The translations under genes and the position numbers were made by a program. From Pseudomonas sp. MWU15-20650 (GTDB lineage: Bacteria; Pseudomonadota; Gammaproteobacteria; Pseudomonadales; Pseudomonadaceae): 64,000 nt of DNA. Position 1 is the stretch's first letter; every line of letters begins with the position of its first letter. The notes below the pieces were generated by a model. That model was given only the letters and a program-made list of their open reading frames with translations, was not told where the DNA came from and made no database searches. Positions 21,800 through 34,693 of this stretch are shown here, one piece after another. The stretch is from contig NZ_JALJFG010000012.1 in NCBI RefSeq assembly GCF_023242475.1, positions 1-64,000 of the forward strand, given 5' to 3'.

Positions 21800-22020
21800 G
21801 CTGAACTCCATCTATGGATTGAACATCTGGCTGCGTTCGAGCCTACTCCAGATAAATGACGACTGAAACCTCACGCCATGCTCATTTGCATCGAAAACAG
21901 CATATTTGGTCGCCTACAAGCCTGAAAGCAAAGGCAAAATCGCCAATCTCGAGCACATCGTGCGACTTTGGTCGCAACCTGTGCCCTGCGACCTTTAGAC
22001 CAATGGACGAGACACCTTTT
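21800..22020 (-). promoter_or_regulatory. icd leader region with 7-bp hairpin; possible icd-II RNA motif
   Basis: The transcribed side upstream of icd contains GGTCGCA-(10)-TGCGACC, a perfect 7-base stem at 21970-21993, followed by further GTCGCA-like repeats. A conserved RNA motif named icd-II has been reported upstream of Pseudomonas icd genes; I cannot confirm that this is it without a covariance-model search. The leader of about 200 bases is long for a simple promoter. Confidence 0.35.
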
Positions 22021-24518
<2,498 letters not shown>

Positions 24519-24539
24519 GGTTGTAAGGATGCAAAGAAG

Positions 24540-24563
24540 CCCCGGCCCAGTGCCGGGGTTTCT
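24540..24563 (+). terminator. Rho-independent terminator of idh
   Basis: Stem CCCCGGC / GCCGGGG with a five-base loop and a short T-rich tail, 21 bases after the idh stop. Confidence 0.8.
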
Positions 24564-24661
24564 GTTTCAGAACACTGAGATTTTGCTGAACAAACTGGAT
24601 CAACATGTGCGGGCTGCAATCCTGCCCGAAGACACTGTCGCATCTTGAATCGAGGCTTTGA

Positions 24662-25108
24662 ATGACCTGGCTCCCCCACATCACCGTCGCCACCATTGTC
24701 GAAGACAACGGCAAGTTCCTGATGGTCGAGGAACTCAAGGGCGGCCGCGCCGTGCTCAACCAGCCCGCCGGCCACCTGGACCCGAACGAAACCCTGACCG
24801 AAGCCGCCGTGCGCGAAACCCTGGAAGAAACCGGATGGGACGTGGAAGCTACCGGCATTGTCGGCATCTACCTGTACACCGCGCCGAGCAATGGCGTGAC
24901 CTACCAACGGGTCTGTTTTATCGCCAAGGCATTGAAACACCACTCGGGCTACCAACTCGACGAAGGCATCCTGCGCGCCCGCTGGCTGACCCGCGACGAG
25001 CTGATGGCCTTGCGCGACGACTGGCGCAGCGAGCTGATCATCCGCTGTATCGACGATTATTTGAGCGGGCAGCACCATAGCCTGGAATTGATCCGCCCTT
25101 CTCTTTAG
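24662..25108 (+). CDS. nudJ: NUDIX hydrolase NudJ-like phosphatase
   Basis: A 148-residue NUDIX protein. The Nudix box is complete: GHLDPNETLTEAAVRETLEE followed by TGW. NudJ of E. coli removes phosphate from thiamine-pyrimidine pyrophosphate and nucleoside di/triphosphates. It lies directly upstream of mnmA (59 bases), the conserved nudJ-mnmA-hflD-purB order of gammaproteobacteria. Substrate is inferred from this order. Confidence 0.88.
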   Translation: MTWLPHITVATIVEDNGKFLMVEELKGGRAVLNQPAGHLDPNETLTEAAVRETLEETGWDVEATGIVGIYLYTAPSNGVTYQRVCFIAKALKHHSGYQLDEGILRARWLTRDELMALRDDWRSELIIRCIDDYLSGQHHSLELIRPSL

Positions 25109-25167
25109 CCTTCGAGGCTGCGGCCTGATAGAATCGCGTCCTTTTTCAAGACACCCGTTGAAACCCT

Positions 25168-26292
25168 ATGCGTGATCCAGCCCCTTCTGACACACAAAAG
25201 AAGCGCGTCATCGTCGGCATGTCCGGCGGCGTGGATTCTTCCGTTTCCGCCGTTCTGCTCATGGAGCAGGGTTATGAGGTGGAAGGCCTGTTCATGAAGA
25301 ACTGGGAAGAAGACGATGGAACAGAATACTGCACTGCCATGGACGACCTGGCGGACGCCCAGGCTGTGTGCGACAAGATCGGCATCAAGCTGCACACCGC
25401 CAATTTCGCCGCCGAGTACTGGGACAACGTGTTCGAGCACTTCCTGGCCGAATACAAGGCCGGCCGCACGCCGAACCCGGACATCCTGTGTAACCGCGAG
25501 ATCAAGTTCAAGGCGTTCCTCGACTACGCCATGATGCTCGGCGCCGACCTGATTGCCACTGGCCACTACGTGCGCCGTCGCGATATCGATGGCCGCACCG
25601 AACTGCTCAAGGGCCTGGACCCGAACAAAGACCAGAGCTACTTCCTGCACGCCGTCGGCGGTGAACAGATCGCCAAGACCCTGTTCCCGGTCGGCGAGCT
25701 GGAAAAACCCGAAGTGCGCAAGATCGCCGAGCAACACGGCCTGGCCACCGCCAAGAAAAAGGATTCCACCGGTATCTGCTTTATCGGCGAGCGCCGCTTC
25801 AGCGACTTCCTCAAGCAGTACCTGCCGGCACAACCGGGCGAGATCAAGACCACCGAGGGCGAGGTCATCGGCCGCCACCACGGCCTGATGTACCACACCA
25901 TCGGCCAGCGCCAGGGCCTGGGCATCGGCGGCTTGAAAGACGCCGGCGAAGAGCCGTGGTACGTGCTGGTCAAGGACCTGGAACACAACGTGCTGATCGT
26001 TGGCCAAGGCAATGAGCATCCACTGCTGTTCTCGGGCGCCCTGCTCGCTTCGGAGATCTACTGGGTCAACCCAATCGACTTGAGCACGCCGCGCCGCCTC
26101 ACCGCCAAAGTGCGCTATCGCCAGAGCGACCAGCCCTGCACGCTGGAAAAAACCGCCACCGGCTACCGCGCCACGTTCGATGACCCGCAACGCGCGGTCA
26201 CCCCTGGCCAGTCCGTGGTGTTCTATGACGGCGAAATTTGCCTGGGCGGTGGTGTGATTGAAGTCGCCGAACCCTGGAGCCACCCGGCATGA
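25168..26292 (+). CDS. mnmA: tRNA-specific 2-thiouridylase MnmA
   Basis: Adenylates U34 of tRNA-Lys, -Glu and -Gln and inserts sulfur delivered by TusE, giving s2U34. The 374-residue protein has the PP-loop [10 protein letters not shown] near residue 14, [12 protein letters not shown] with C108, and [13 protein letters not shown] with C204; these are the two catalytic cysteines (Cys102 and Cys199 in E. coli). TusBCDE is encoded at 1.4-2.7 kb in the same window. It overlaps hflD by four bases. A TAGAAT hexamer about 35 bases upstream is a possible -10. Confidence 0.97.
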   Translation: MRDPAPSDTQKKRVIVGMSGGVDSSVSAVLLMEQGYEVEGLFMKNWEEDDGTEYCTAMDDLADAQAVCDKIGIKLHTANFAAEYWDNVFEHFLAEYKAGRTPNPDILCNREIKFKAFLDYAMMLGADLIATGHYVRRRDIDGRTELLKGLDPNKDQSYFLHAVGGEQIAKTLFPVGELEKPEVRKIAEQHGLATAKKKDSTGICFIGERRFSDFLKQYLPAQPGEIKTTEGEVIGRHHGLMYHTIGQRQGLGIGGLKDAGEEPWYVLVKDLEHNVLIVGQGNEHPLLFSGALLASEIYWVNPIDLSTPRRLTAKVRYRQSDQPCTLEKTATGYRATFDDPQRAVTPGQSVVFYDGEICLGGGVIEVAEPWSHPA

Positions 26293-26912
26293 GCCCGACC
26301 CAGGAGCAATTGACGGCACTGGGCGGCGTGTTTCTCGCCGCCGTGCTGGTGGACAAGATCGCCAAGACCGGCCAAGTCACCGAAGCCGGCCTGACCTGCA
26401 TGCTCGGCAGCCTGCTGATCCGCGACCCCAAGGACACCCTGGAAGTCTACGGCGGTGACGACCTGGCGCTGCGCGAAGGTTACCGCGCACTGATCGGCGC
26501 CCTGGAGCGCGACCCCAGCACCTTGCAACGCGAGCCGTTGCGCTATGCCCTGTCGATGCTCGGCCTCGAGCGCCAACTGGCCAAGCGCGATGACATGCTG
26601 GAAATCATCGGCAAGCGCCTGCCGCAAATTCAGTCCCAGGTGGAACACTTCGGCCCGGCCCACGAAAACGTGATCGCAGCCTGCGGCGCGCTGTACCAGG
26701 ACACCTTGAGCACCTTGCGCCAGCGCATCCAGGTGCACGGCGACATGCGCAACCTGCAGCAACCGAACAACGCCTCGAAAATCCGCGCCCTGTTGCTGGC
26801 CGGCATTCGTTCGGCGCGGCTGTGGCGGCAGTTGGGCGGTCACCGTTGGCAGCTGGTGATCAGCCGGCGCAAATTGCTCAAAGAGCTTTACCCGTTGATG
26901 CGCAGCGAATAA
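26289..26912 (+). CDS. hflD: High-frequency lysogenization protein HflD homologue
   Basis: Peripheral inner-membrane protein of 207 residues, almost all helical. In E. coli HflD binds phage lambda CII and recruits it to the membrane; its normal cell function is unclear. The order mnmA-hflD-purB is kept from E. coli to Pseudomonas. ATG overlaps the mnmA stop (ATGA). A terminator hairpin separates it from purB. Confidence 0.9.
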   Translation: MSPTQEQLTALGGVFLAAVLVDKIAKTGQVTEAGLTCMLGSLLIRDPKDTLEVYGGDDLALREGYRALIGALERDPSTLQREPLRYALSMLGLERQLAKRDDMLEIIGKRLPQIQSQVEHFGPAHENVIAACGALYQDTLSTLRQRIQVHGDMRNLQQPNNASKIRALLLAGIRSARLWRQLGGHRWQLVISRRKLLKELYPLMRSE

Positions 26913-26950
26913 GTCGCAGCAACCGAGATTTTTTATAGCCTCACGCGTAA

Positions 26951-28408
<1,458 letters not shown>

Positions 28409-28428
28409 TTAGCGCAAGCCCTCTTGAG

Positions 28429-28454
28429 ACGCCCGGCCGCGCCGGGCGTTTTTA
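28429..28454 (+). terminator. Rho-independent terminator of purB
   Basis: Perfect 9-base stem ACGCCCGGC / GCCGGGCGT with a three-base loop and a TTTTA tail. Confidence 0.9.
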
Positions 28455-28492
28455 TTCCAGTCTGAAAAGCGCTTTATTTCAATAGGTTACAC

Positions 28493-29659
28493 ATGAATCC
28501 TGACATTCCTCTTCAACTTCTTGGCGGCATCACGGCACGGGAATTCCTGCGCGACTACTGGCAGAAAAAACCCCTGCTGATCCGCCAGGCCATTCCTGAC
28601 TTCGAAAGCCCAATCGACGCCGACGAACTGGCAGGCTTAGCCCTGGAAGAAGAAGTCGAATCACGCCTGGTGATCGAGCACGGCGAGCGCCCATGGGAGC
28701 TGCGTCGCGGCCCGTTCGCCGAAGACGCCTTCAGCACCCTGCCCGAGCGCGAGTGGACCCTGCTGGTGCAGGCGGTCGACCAGTTCGTACCGGAAGTGGC
28801 CGAACTGCTGGAACAATTCCGCTTCCTGCCAAGCTGGCGTATTGACGATGTGATGATCAGCTTTGCCGCACCGGGTGGCAGTGTCGGTCCGCACTTCGAC
28901 AACTACGACGTATTCCTGCTGCAAGCCCAAGGCAAGCGCAACTGGAAGATCGGCCAGATGTGCAACTCCGAAAGCCCGCTGCTGCAACACGCTGACCTGC
29001 GCATCCTGGCTGAATTCGAAGAGAGCGCCGAGTGGGTACTGGAACCGGGCGACATGCTCTACCTGCCGCCGCGCCTGGCGCACTACGGCATTGCAGAAGA
29101 TGACTGCATGACCTACTCGGTCGGCTTCCGTGCCCCAAGCGCCGCCGAAGTGCTGACCCACTTCACCGACTTCCTCAGCCAGTACCTGACCGACGAAGAG
29201 CGCTACACCGACGCCGACGCCCAACCGGTCAGCGACCCGCACCAGATCCAGGGCGACGCCCTGGACCGCCTCAAGAGCCTGCTGGCCGAACACATGAGCG
29301 ACGAGCGCATGCTGCTGACCTGGTTCGGCCAGTTCATGACCGAACCGCGCTACCCCGAACTGGTGGCCGGCGAAGAGCTGGGCGAAGAAGACTTCATCAG
29401 CAGCCTGGAAAACGGCGCAATCCTCGTGCGCAACCCGAGCGCTCGCATGGCGTGGTCGGAAGTGGACGACGACGTGCTGCTGTTCGCCAGCGGCCAGAGC
29501 CGTTACCTGCCCGGCAAACTGCGCGAGCTGTTGAAACTGGTCTGCGCAGCCGATGCCCTGCACGCTGAAAACCTCGGCCCATGGCTGGCGGATGAAGATG
29601 GCCGCGACCTGCTGTGCGAGCTGGTCAAGCAAGGTAGCCTGGGGTTTGCGGATGAATAA
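28493..29659 (+). CDS. roxA: Ribosomal oxygenase (RoxA/YcfD family, JmjC-type cupin)
   Basis: Fe(II)/2-oxoglutarate-dependent hydroxylase of 388 residues. The E. coli member YcfD hydroxylates an arginine of ribosomal protein L16. The iron triad is visible as H134-F-D136 in GPHFDNYD and H197 in RLAHYG. Residues after about 210 form the dimerisation and winged-helix regions. It follows purB, and its last codons overlap the start of the GNAT gene, so those two are coupled. Confidence 0.9.
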   Translation: MNPDIPLQLLGGITAREFLRDYWQKKPLLIRQAIPDFESPIDADELAGLALEEEVESRLVIEHGERPWELRRGPFAEDAFSTLPEREWTLLVQAVDQFVPEVAELLEQFRFLPSWRIDDVMISFAAPGGSVGPHFDNYDVFLLQAQGKRNWKIGQMCNSESPLLQHADLRILAEFEESAEWVLEPGDMLYLPPRLAHYGIAEDDCMTYSVGFRAPSAAEVLTHFTDFLSQYLTDEERYTDADAQPVSDPHQIQGDALDRLKSLLAEHMSDERMLLTWFGQFMTEPRYPELVAGEELGEEDFISSLENGAILVRNPSARMAWSEVDDDVLLFASGQSRYLPGKLRELLKLVCAADALHAENLGPWLADEDGRDLLCELVKQGSLGFADE

Positions 29660-30074
29660 GATTCACGTAAGTGTCGCGGACTGGCAAAAGGATATCGCCG
29701 AGATACGGCGCATTCGTGAAGCGGTATTTATCGCCGAACAATCGGTTCCACCTGAACTGGAGTGGGACGCAGACGACGCCGACGCGGTGCATTTCCTTGC
29801 ATTCGAAGGCGATTTTCCAATTGGCACCGCCCGCCTGCTGCCCAGCGGCGAGATCGGGCGCGTGTCCGTCCTCAAGGACTGGCGCGGGCTGAAGGTCGGC
29901 GACAAGCTGATGGAAGCAGTGATTGGCGCGGCCGAGAAACGCGGTCAGACCCGACAGTTCCTCAGTGCGCAGGTCTATGCGGCACCGTTCTATGAGCGAC
30001 TGGGCTTCAAGATCGTCAGTGAGGAATTCCTTGAAGTCGGGATTCCCCATGTCGATATGGTGCGCGAGGGCTGA
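29652..30074 (+). CDS. GNAT family N-acetyltransferase (ElaA/YjcF-like)
   Basis: A compact GNAT of 140 residues. Motif A is seen as GRVSVLKDWRGLKVGDKLMEAVI with the acetyl-CoA P-loop RGLKVGDKL, and motif B as SAQVYAAPFYERLGFKIVSEEF. The substrate is unknown. Its ATG overlaps the roxA stop by eight bases. Possible targets include a small molecule or a ribosomal protein, but nothing in the sequence decides this. Confidence 0.88.
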   Translation: MNKIHVSVADWQKDIAEIRRIREAVFIAEQSVPPELEWDADDADAVHFLAFEGDFPIGTARLLPSGEIGRVSVLKDWRGLKVGDKLMEAVIGAAEKRGQTRQFLSAQVYAAPFYERLGFKIVSEEFLEVGIPHVDMVREG

Positions 30075-30103
30075 CAACCTGTGATGAGTGGGCCTGCTGT
30101 GGC

Positions 30104-30228
30104 GAGCGGGCTTGCCCCGCGCTGGGCTGCGTAGCGGCCCCCAAACCAGACGCCGCGTTCTTTCTGAAAGAACGCGGCGTTTTTTTTATTGGGGCTGCTG
30201 CGCAGCCCAACGCGGGGCAAGCCCGCTC
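30104..30228. repeat. Large REPIN-like inverted repeat around a terminator hairpin
   Basis: Arms of about 38 bases (30104-30142 and 30191-30228) are inverted copies with about three mismatches and hold the GAGCGGGCTTGCCCCGC REP core. Between them sits an independent perfect hairpin with a T tract. The element fills the space between the GNAT gene and the secretin-domain gene. Confidence 0.85.
30150..30187 (+). terminator. Strong terminator nested in the REPIN
   Basis: Perfect stem CGCCGCGTTCTTT / AAAGAACGCGGCG with loop CTG followed by eight T residues. It ends the roxA-GNAT transcript. Confidence 0.92.
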
Positions 30229-30307
30229 ACTACAACAGCCCGCTCACTACACCCCAGGCCGACAAACTGGCACTATCAAGTCCACATGACTCGCAGAGAT
30301 AACGGAT

Positions 30308-31045
30308 ATGTCCCTACGCACCCTGCTCGCCGCCCTCCTCCTGACTGCCAGCGCTTCAGCCATGGCCGGCACCGAAGTCGTCAACCTGAGCAACCGCACC
30401 AGCGCCGACCTGCTGCCCGTGGCACAAAACTTCATCGGCAAGGACGGCACCGTCAGCGCCTATGGCAACCAGCTGATTGTTAACGCCGATCCCGGGAAGA
30501 TCCAGGATCTGCGCGCACTGCTCTCTCAATTGGACACGCCCGCCAAACGCCTGCTGATCACCGTCGACACCAACGAAACCAACCAGCAAAACACGGGCGA
30601 CAGCCAAACCCGCATCATCAGCTACGGCACCACCAGCCGCGACGGCGGCATCCAGCAGATCCAGGCCAGCGAAGGCGTGCCCGCGCTGATCCAGGTCGGC
30701 CAGAGCGTGCCACTGACCACCACTCAGCCCGATGCGTACGGTCGCCCACAGAACCAGACCCAGTATCGCAACGTCACCCAAGGCTTCTACGTGACCGCCA
30801 GCGTCACCGGCGAGACCGTTCACCTGGCGATCAGTACCAATCGTGACCGCATGAGCCAGGAACGTCCCGATGTAGTGAACGTCCAGAGTACCGACACAAC
30901 TGTCAGCGGGCGCCTGGGTGAATGGATCTCGCTGGCCGGCGTCAATCGCGAGACCCAAGCCGACAAATCCTCTACAACCCGCAGCTACTCTACTCAGGGC
31001 CGTGATGACCAGACTTTGCGGGTCAAGGTCGATACCGTGAACTGA
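30308..31045 (+). CDS. Periplasmic protein with secretin N-terminal-like domain
   Basis: A 245-residue exported protein. It has a Sec signal peptide (MSLRTLLAALLLTASASAMA) with no lipobox cysteine. Residues 22-80 resemble the NolW/secretin N domain (ALLSQLDTPAKRLLITVDT is the typical ending). The following part has EGVPALIQVGQSVPL and VTQGFYVTASVTGETVHLAIS, which recall the first strands of a secretin barrel, but the protein stops before a full barrel. No other secretion gene is adjacent. It is therefore not a working secretin by itself; its role is unknown. Confidence 0.8.
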   Translation: MSLRTLLAALLLTASASAMAGTEVVNLSNRTSADLLPVAQNFIGKDGTVSAYGNQLIVNADPGKIQDLRALLSQLDTPAKRLLITVDTNETNQQNTGDSQTRIISYGTTSRDGGIQQIQASEGVPALIQVGQSVPLTTTQPDAYGRPQNQTQYRNVTQGFYVTASVTGETVHLAISTNRDRMSQERPDVVNVQSTDTTVSGRLGEWISLAGVNRETQADKSSTTRSYSTQGRDDQTLRVKVDTVN

Positions 31046-31538
31046 AGCACCAAAAACTGACTGGCAAGTCGCCTTAGACTAAAGATGTAGTGCCACAATA
31101 AAAGCACTACAAAACATTTGACGATCCCAAAAAGCATGGGCATGATGGCCTCGCTCCCGCTAATCAGAGGCCCTGGCAAGGGCCTTCGGATCGCCGCTCT
31201 AAGCTACCCACCTGAGCCGATTCGTGTCTGTACCGCCCACAAGGTGTGTTTGACGTTGGTTGCGACTGGAACGAAGTTGTCCCGAGGGACGGAAGCTAAC
31301 CAGGTAACCCGGCTACACACTGATGGATCGTACCAAGGCCCACGACGCCCGAAGACCGTTCGCAGTTTGCCCTTACCTGCTCAATTCCCCCTTGAGCCCC
31401 ATCGTTCATCCCGTCGCCTACCTCCGTCAGATTTGACTTGAACACCAACGCTTCTGGTCAGCGAGCAACCCTACCCAGGCAACGAATGCCGGGCTGGCAA
31501 ACGGATACTTCAAACAAGACGCGACGAGGTTTTTCCCC
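31046..31538 (+). promoter_or_regulatory. 493-base aceA upstream/leader region with hairpins
   Basis: No convincing gene is seen. Two hairpins stand out: AGGCCC-TGGCAA-GGGCCT at 31168-31185, and GTCCCGAGGGAC at 31279-31290, itself inside a possible outer helix TGGTT (31257-31261) / AACCA (31298-31302). The interval must contain the aceA promoter and perhaps a structured leader. Confidence 0.4.
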
Positions 31539-32864
31539 ATGGCACTGACACGCGAACAGCAAATTGCAGCCCTTGAAAAAGACTGGGCTGAAAACCCACG
31601 CTGGAAAGGCGTGACCCGCGCTTATTCCGCTGCTGACGTCGTCCGCCTGCGTGGCTCGGTTCAACCTGAGCACACCTTTGCAAAACTCGGCGCCGAGAAG
31701 CTGTGGAACCTGGTCACTCAAGGTGCCAAGCCTTCCTTCCGTCCCGACAAAGATTTCGTCAACTGCATGGGCGCCCTCACTGGCGGCCAGGCAGTCCAGC
31801 AGGTAAAAGCCGGTATCCAGGCGATCTACCTGTCCGGCTGGCAAGTGGCAGCGGACAACAACTCCGCTGAATCCATGTACCCCGACCAATCGCTGTACCC
31901 GGTGGACTCGGTGCCGACCGTGGTCAAGCGCATCAACAACTCGTTCCGTCGTGCCGACCAGATCCAATGGAAAGCCGGCAAGAACCCAGGTGACGAAGGC
32001 TACATCGACTACTTCGCGCCGATCGTGGCGGATGCCGAAGCCGGTTTCGGCGGCGTACTGAACGCCTACGAGCTGATGAAGAGCATGATCGAGGCAGGCG
32101 CTGCCGGCGTTCACTTCGAAGACCAGCTTGCCTCAGTGAAGAAATGCGGCCACATGGGCGGCAAGGTTCTGGTGCCCACCCAGGAAGCGGTACAGAAACT
32201 GACCGCTGCTCGCCTGGCAGCTGACGTGGCCGGTACGCCGACCATCATCCTGGCCCGTACCGATGCCAACGCGGCTGACCTGCTGACGTCGGATTGCGAC
32301 CCGTACGACAAGCCATTCGTCACCGGCGAACGCACGCAGGAAGGCTTCTATAAAGTACGCGCCGGTCTCGACCAGGCTATCGCTCGCGGCCTGGCCTACG
32401 CACCGTATGCCGACTTGATCTGGTGTGAAACCGCCAAGCCGGACCTGGACGAAGCCCGTCGCTTCGCCGAAGCGATCAAGAAGGAATACCCGGACCAACT
32501 GCTGTCCTACAACTGCTCGCCTTCCTTCAACTGGAAGAAGAACCTGGACGACGCGACTATCGCCAAGTTCCAGCGCGAGCTGTCGGCAATGGGCTACAAG
32601 CACCAGTTCATCACCCTGGCCGGCATTCACAACATGTGGCACAGCATGTTCAACCTGGCGCACGACTATGCACGCAACGACATGACGGCCTACGTGAAGC
32701 TGCAGGAGCAGGAGTTCGCCGACGCCGCCAAGGGCTACACCTTTGTGGCGCACCAGCAGGAAGTGGGCACTGGCTACTTCGACGACATGACCACCGTGAT
32801 CCAGGGCGGCACCTCGTCCGTGACCGCACTGACCGGTTCGACCGAAGAAGAACAGTTCCACTAA
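31539..32864 (+). CDS. aceA: Isocitrate lyase
   Basis: First enzyme of the glyoxylate shunt: isocitrate to succinate and glyoxylate. 441 residues. The active-site signature [16 protein letters not shown] carries the catalytic base C203. It competes for isocitrate with Icd and Idh, both encoded 7-11 kb away. Malate synthase is not in the window, which is usual for Pseudomonas, where aceA and glcB are unlinked. Confidence 0.97.
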   Translation: MALTREQQIAALEKDWAENPRWKGVTRAYSAADVVRLRGSVQPEHTFAKLGAEKLWNLVTQGAKPSFRPDKDFVNCMGALTGGQAVQQVKAGIQAIYLSGWQVAADNNSAESMYPDQSLYPVDSVPTVVKRINNSFRRADQIQWKAGKNPGDEGYIDYFAPIVADAEAGFGGVLNAYELMKSMIEAGAAGVHFEDQLASVKKCGHMGGKVLVPTQEAVQKLTAARLAADVAGTPTIILARTDANAADLLTSDCDPYDKPFVTGERTQEGFYKVRAGLDQAIARGLAYAPYADLIWCETAKPDLDEARRFAEAIKKEYPDQLLSYNCSPSFNWKKNLDDATIAKFQRELSAMGYKHQFITLAGIHNMWHSMFNLAHDYARNDMTAYVKLQEQEFADAAKGYTFVAHQQEVGTGYFDDMTTVIQGGTSSVTALTGSTEEEQFH

Positions 32865-32926
32865 GTACCGCGTACACGGCCACTGCGGCCCCACGGAAGA
32901 CCTAACCGCAGTGCCGCGCAACAATC

Positions 32927-32954
32927 ACGCCCCGACTGGTTCGGGGCGTTTTTT
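32927..32954 (+). terminator. Rho-independent terminator of aceA
   Basis: Stem ACGCCCCGA / TCGGGGCGT with a five-base loop followed by T residues. Confidence 0.92.
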
Positions 32955-32994
32955 CGCCCGGAAGAAAATCTTACTGGCACACAGCAGATCAAAA

Positions 32995-33083
32995 TGTGGG
33001 AGCGGGCTTGCTCGCGAAAGCGGTGGGTCAGTTGGCAATTTTTTATCTGACAGACCGCTTTCGCGAGCAAGCCCGCTCCCACA
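32995..33083. repeat. REPIN, GTGGGAGCGGGCTTGC class
   Basis: Two perfect 29-base inverted arms (32995-33023 and 33055-33083) with a 31-base spacer. The arms are the same as those of the element at 57687-57775 except for one base. It lies between aceA and the nuo promoter region. Confidence 0.92.
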
Positions 33084-33231
33084 ATGGAACGCATTGCAGC
33101 CTGAGGGTTTTGCGCAAAACATTGATCCAGAGCGGTATCGACGCACATCCGATCCGCTAAAAGAACCGTTGCGACAACTAAGCGACACTCAAGCAAGTAA
33201 CGCTAACTTCCCGCGCCACATGAGAAACACT

Positions 33232-33388
33232 CGCTTAAACCCCGCGCAAACAATATTCATTATCATTTGGCGCTTAAAAACTTCGTTACCGCTTAAACAA
33301 AACATATTTGATGAAAAGCCCGCTAATGCCCACACCACAAGGGCTACAGCCCCAAGAAGGTGCACTATGTGCTTATTCCACCGAATAA
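33232..33388 (+). promoter_or_regulatory. nuoA upstream region with phased direct repeats and palindrome
   Basis: CGCTTAAA occurs three times at 33232, 33271 and 33290 (spacing 39 and 19 bases). An ATTCATTATCATTTG stretch between the first two vaguely resembles a Fur box. TTATTC-CACC-GAATAA (33373-33388) is a perfect palindrome. The whole interval 33084-33522 has no gene and must contain the nuo operon promoter; I cannot place the -35/-10 with confidence. Confidence 0.35.
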
Positions 33389-33522
33389 TTTCGCCCTGGG
33401 AATTTTACTTGCCCGGTGTTTAGCCATAAAATCACCGCGATTGATTGCGCTGCGACATATCGTCACTGCATCGTTACTTTTTCGAGCTCAGAGACCTTTG
33501 CTCTCTGTTAAGGATTTCCAGC

Positions 33523-33936
33523 ATGACCGAAGCGACAGGACTCATGGCCCACAACTGGGGCTTTGCCATTTTCCTCCTCGGTGTTGTCGGCCTTTGCGCC
33601 TTCATGCTCGGCGTCTCCAGCCTCCTCGGGTCAAAAGCCTGGGGCCGCAGCAAAAATGAACCGTTCGAGTCCGGCATGCTACCTACAGGTGGCGCCCGCT
33701 TGCGGCTCTCAGCCAAATTCTATCTGGTCGCGATGCTGTTCGTGATCTTCGATATCGAAGCCCTCTTTCTCTTTGCCTGGTCTGTGTCCGTCCGCGAAAG
33801 CGGCTGGACCGGATTCGTCGAAGCCCTCGTTTTCATAGCAATTCTGTTGGCAGGCCTTGTCTACCTATTCCGAGTGGGCGCCCTTGACTGGGCTCCGGAA
33901 GCTCGTCGTAAGCGGCAAGCGAAGCTGAAACAATGA
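33523..33936 (+). CDS. nuoA: NADH-quinone oxidoreductase subunit A
   Basis: Small membrane subunit (137 residues, three helices) of complex I near the quinone site. [25 protein letters not shown] (split: NEPFESG then the conserved loop) and [14 protein letters not shown] are family hallmarks. Start MTEATGLM follows AAGGA. First gene of the 13-gene nuo operon. Confidence 0.96.
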   Translation: MTEATGLMAHNWGFAIFLLGVVGLCAFMLGVSSLLGSKAWGRSKNEPFESGMLPTGGARLRLSAKFYLVAMLFVIFDIEALFLFAWSVSVRESGWTGFVEALVFIAILLAGLVYLFRVGALDWAPEARRKRQAKLKQ

Positions 33937-33946
33937 GGCTTTGGCG

Positions 33947-34621
33947 ATGCAATACAATCTCACCAGGATCGACCCGGATGCTCCTAACGATCAGTACCCT
34001 ATCGGCGAACGGGAAACCGTTTCCGATCCGTTAGAAGATCAAGTCCACAAGAACATCTACATGGGCAAGCTGGAAGACGTGCTGAGTGGCGCGGTCAACT
34101 GGGGGCGTAAGAACTCCCTGTGGCCGTACAACTTCGGTCTTTCGTGCTGCTACGTGGAAATGACCACCGCCTTCACGGCGCCCCACGACATCGCGCGCTT
34201 TGGCGCCGAAGTTATCCGGGCATCACCGCGCCAGGCGGATTTCATGGTTATCGCCGGCACCTGCTTCATCAAGATGGCGCCGATCATCCAGCGTCTCTAC
34301 GAGCAAATGCTCGAGCCAAAGTGGGTTATCTCCATGGGTTCGTGCGCCAACTCCGGTGGCATGTACGACATCTACTCCGTTGTTCAGGGGGTGGACAAGT
34401 TCCTGCCCGTGGACGTCTACGTGCCTGGCTGCCCGCCCCGCCCCGAAGCGTTCCTGCAAGGCTTGATGCTGTTGCAGGAATCGATTGGCAAGGAGCGTCG
34501 CCCGCTTTCCTGGGTGGTCGGTGATCAAGGCGTTTATCGCGCCGAGATGCCGTCTCAAAAGGAACAGCGCCGCGAACAGCGAATCGCAGTCACCAACCTG
34601 CGCAGCCCCGACGAAGTCTGA
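33947..34621 (+). CDS. nuoB: NADH-quinone oxidoreductase subunit B
   Basis: Peripheral-arm subunit (224 residues) carrying the terminal [4Fe-4S] cluster N2 that reduces ubiquinone. Ligands are visible: adjacent C67-C68 in LSCCYVEM, C133 in MGSCANSGG and C162 in PGCPPRPE. Start is the ATG at MQYNLTR with GAGG eight bases upstream; an in-frame TTG lies two codons earlier. Ten bases separate it from nuoA. Confidence 0.97.
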   Translation: MQYNLTRIDPDAPNDQYPIGERETVSDPLEDQVHKNIYMGKLEDVLSGAVNWGRKNSLWPYNFGLSCCYVEMTTAFTAPHDIARFGAEVIRASPRQADFMVIAGTCFIKMAPIIQRLYEQMLEPKWVISMGSCANSGGMYDIYSVVQGVDKFLPVDVYVPGCPPRPEAFLQGLMLLQESIGKERRPLSWVVGDQGVYRAEMPSQKEQRREQRIAVTNLRSPDEV

Positions 34622-34693
34622 TCCAGCCCCGCTTCTTTCTAAGAACGAAAACCTGGCCTCATTCTTTACGTTGACCGAAAGCGATAAAAAACC

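Noticed and set aside
30994..31179. Minus-strand frame with a hydrophobic stretch next to the secretin-domain gene
   Set aside because: It overlaps the end of a better supported gene and has no ribosome binding site or homologue that I know.
31118..31441. 107-codon plus-strand frame in the aceA leader
   Set aside because: No ribosome binding site, no domain and Pro/Arg-rich composition of non-coding GC-rich DNA; the hairpins explain the interval better.
33250..33270. Fur-box-like sequence before nuoA
   Set aside because: Only one clean GATAAT-type hexamer on the minus strand; the match to the 19-base consensus is too weak to call a site.
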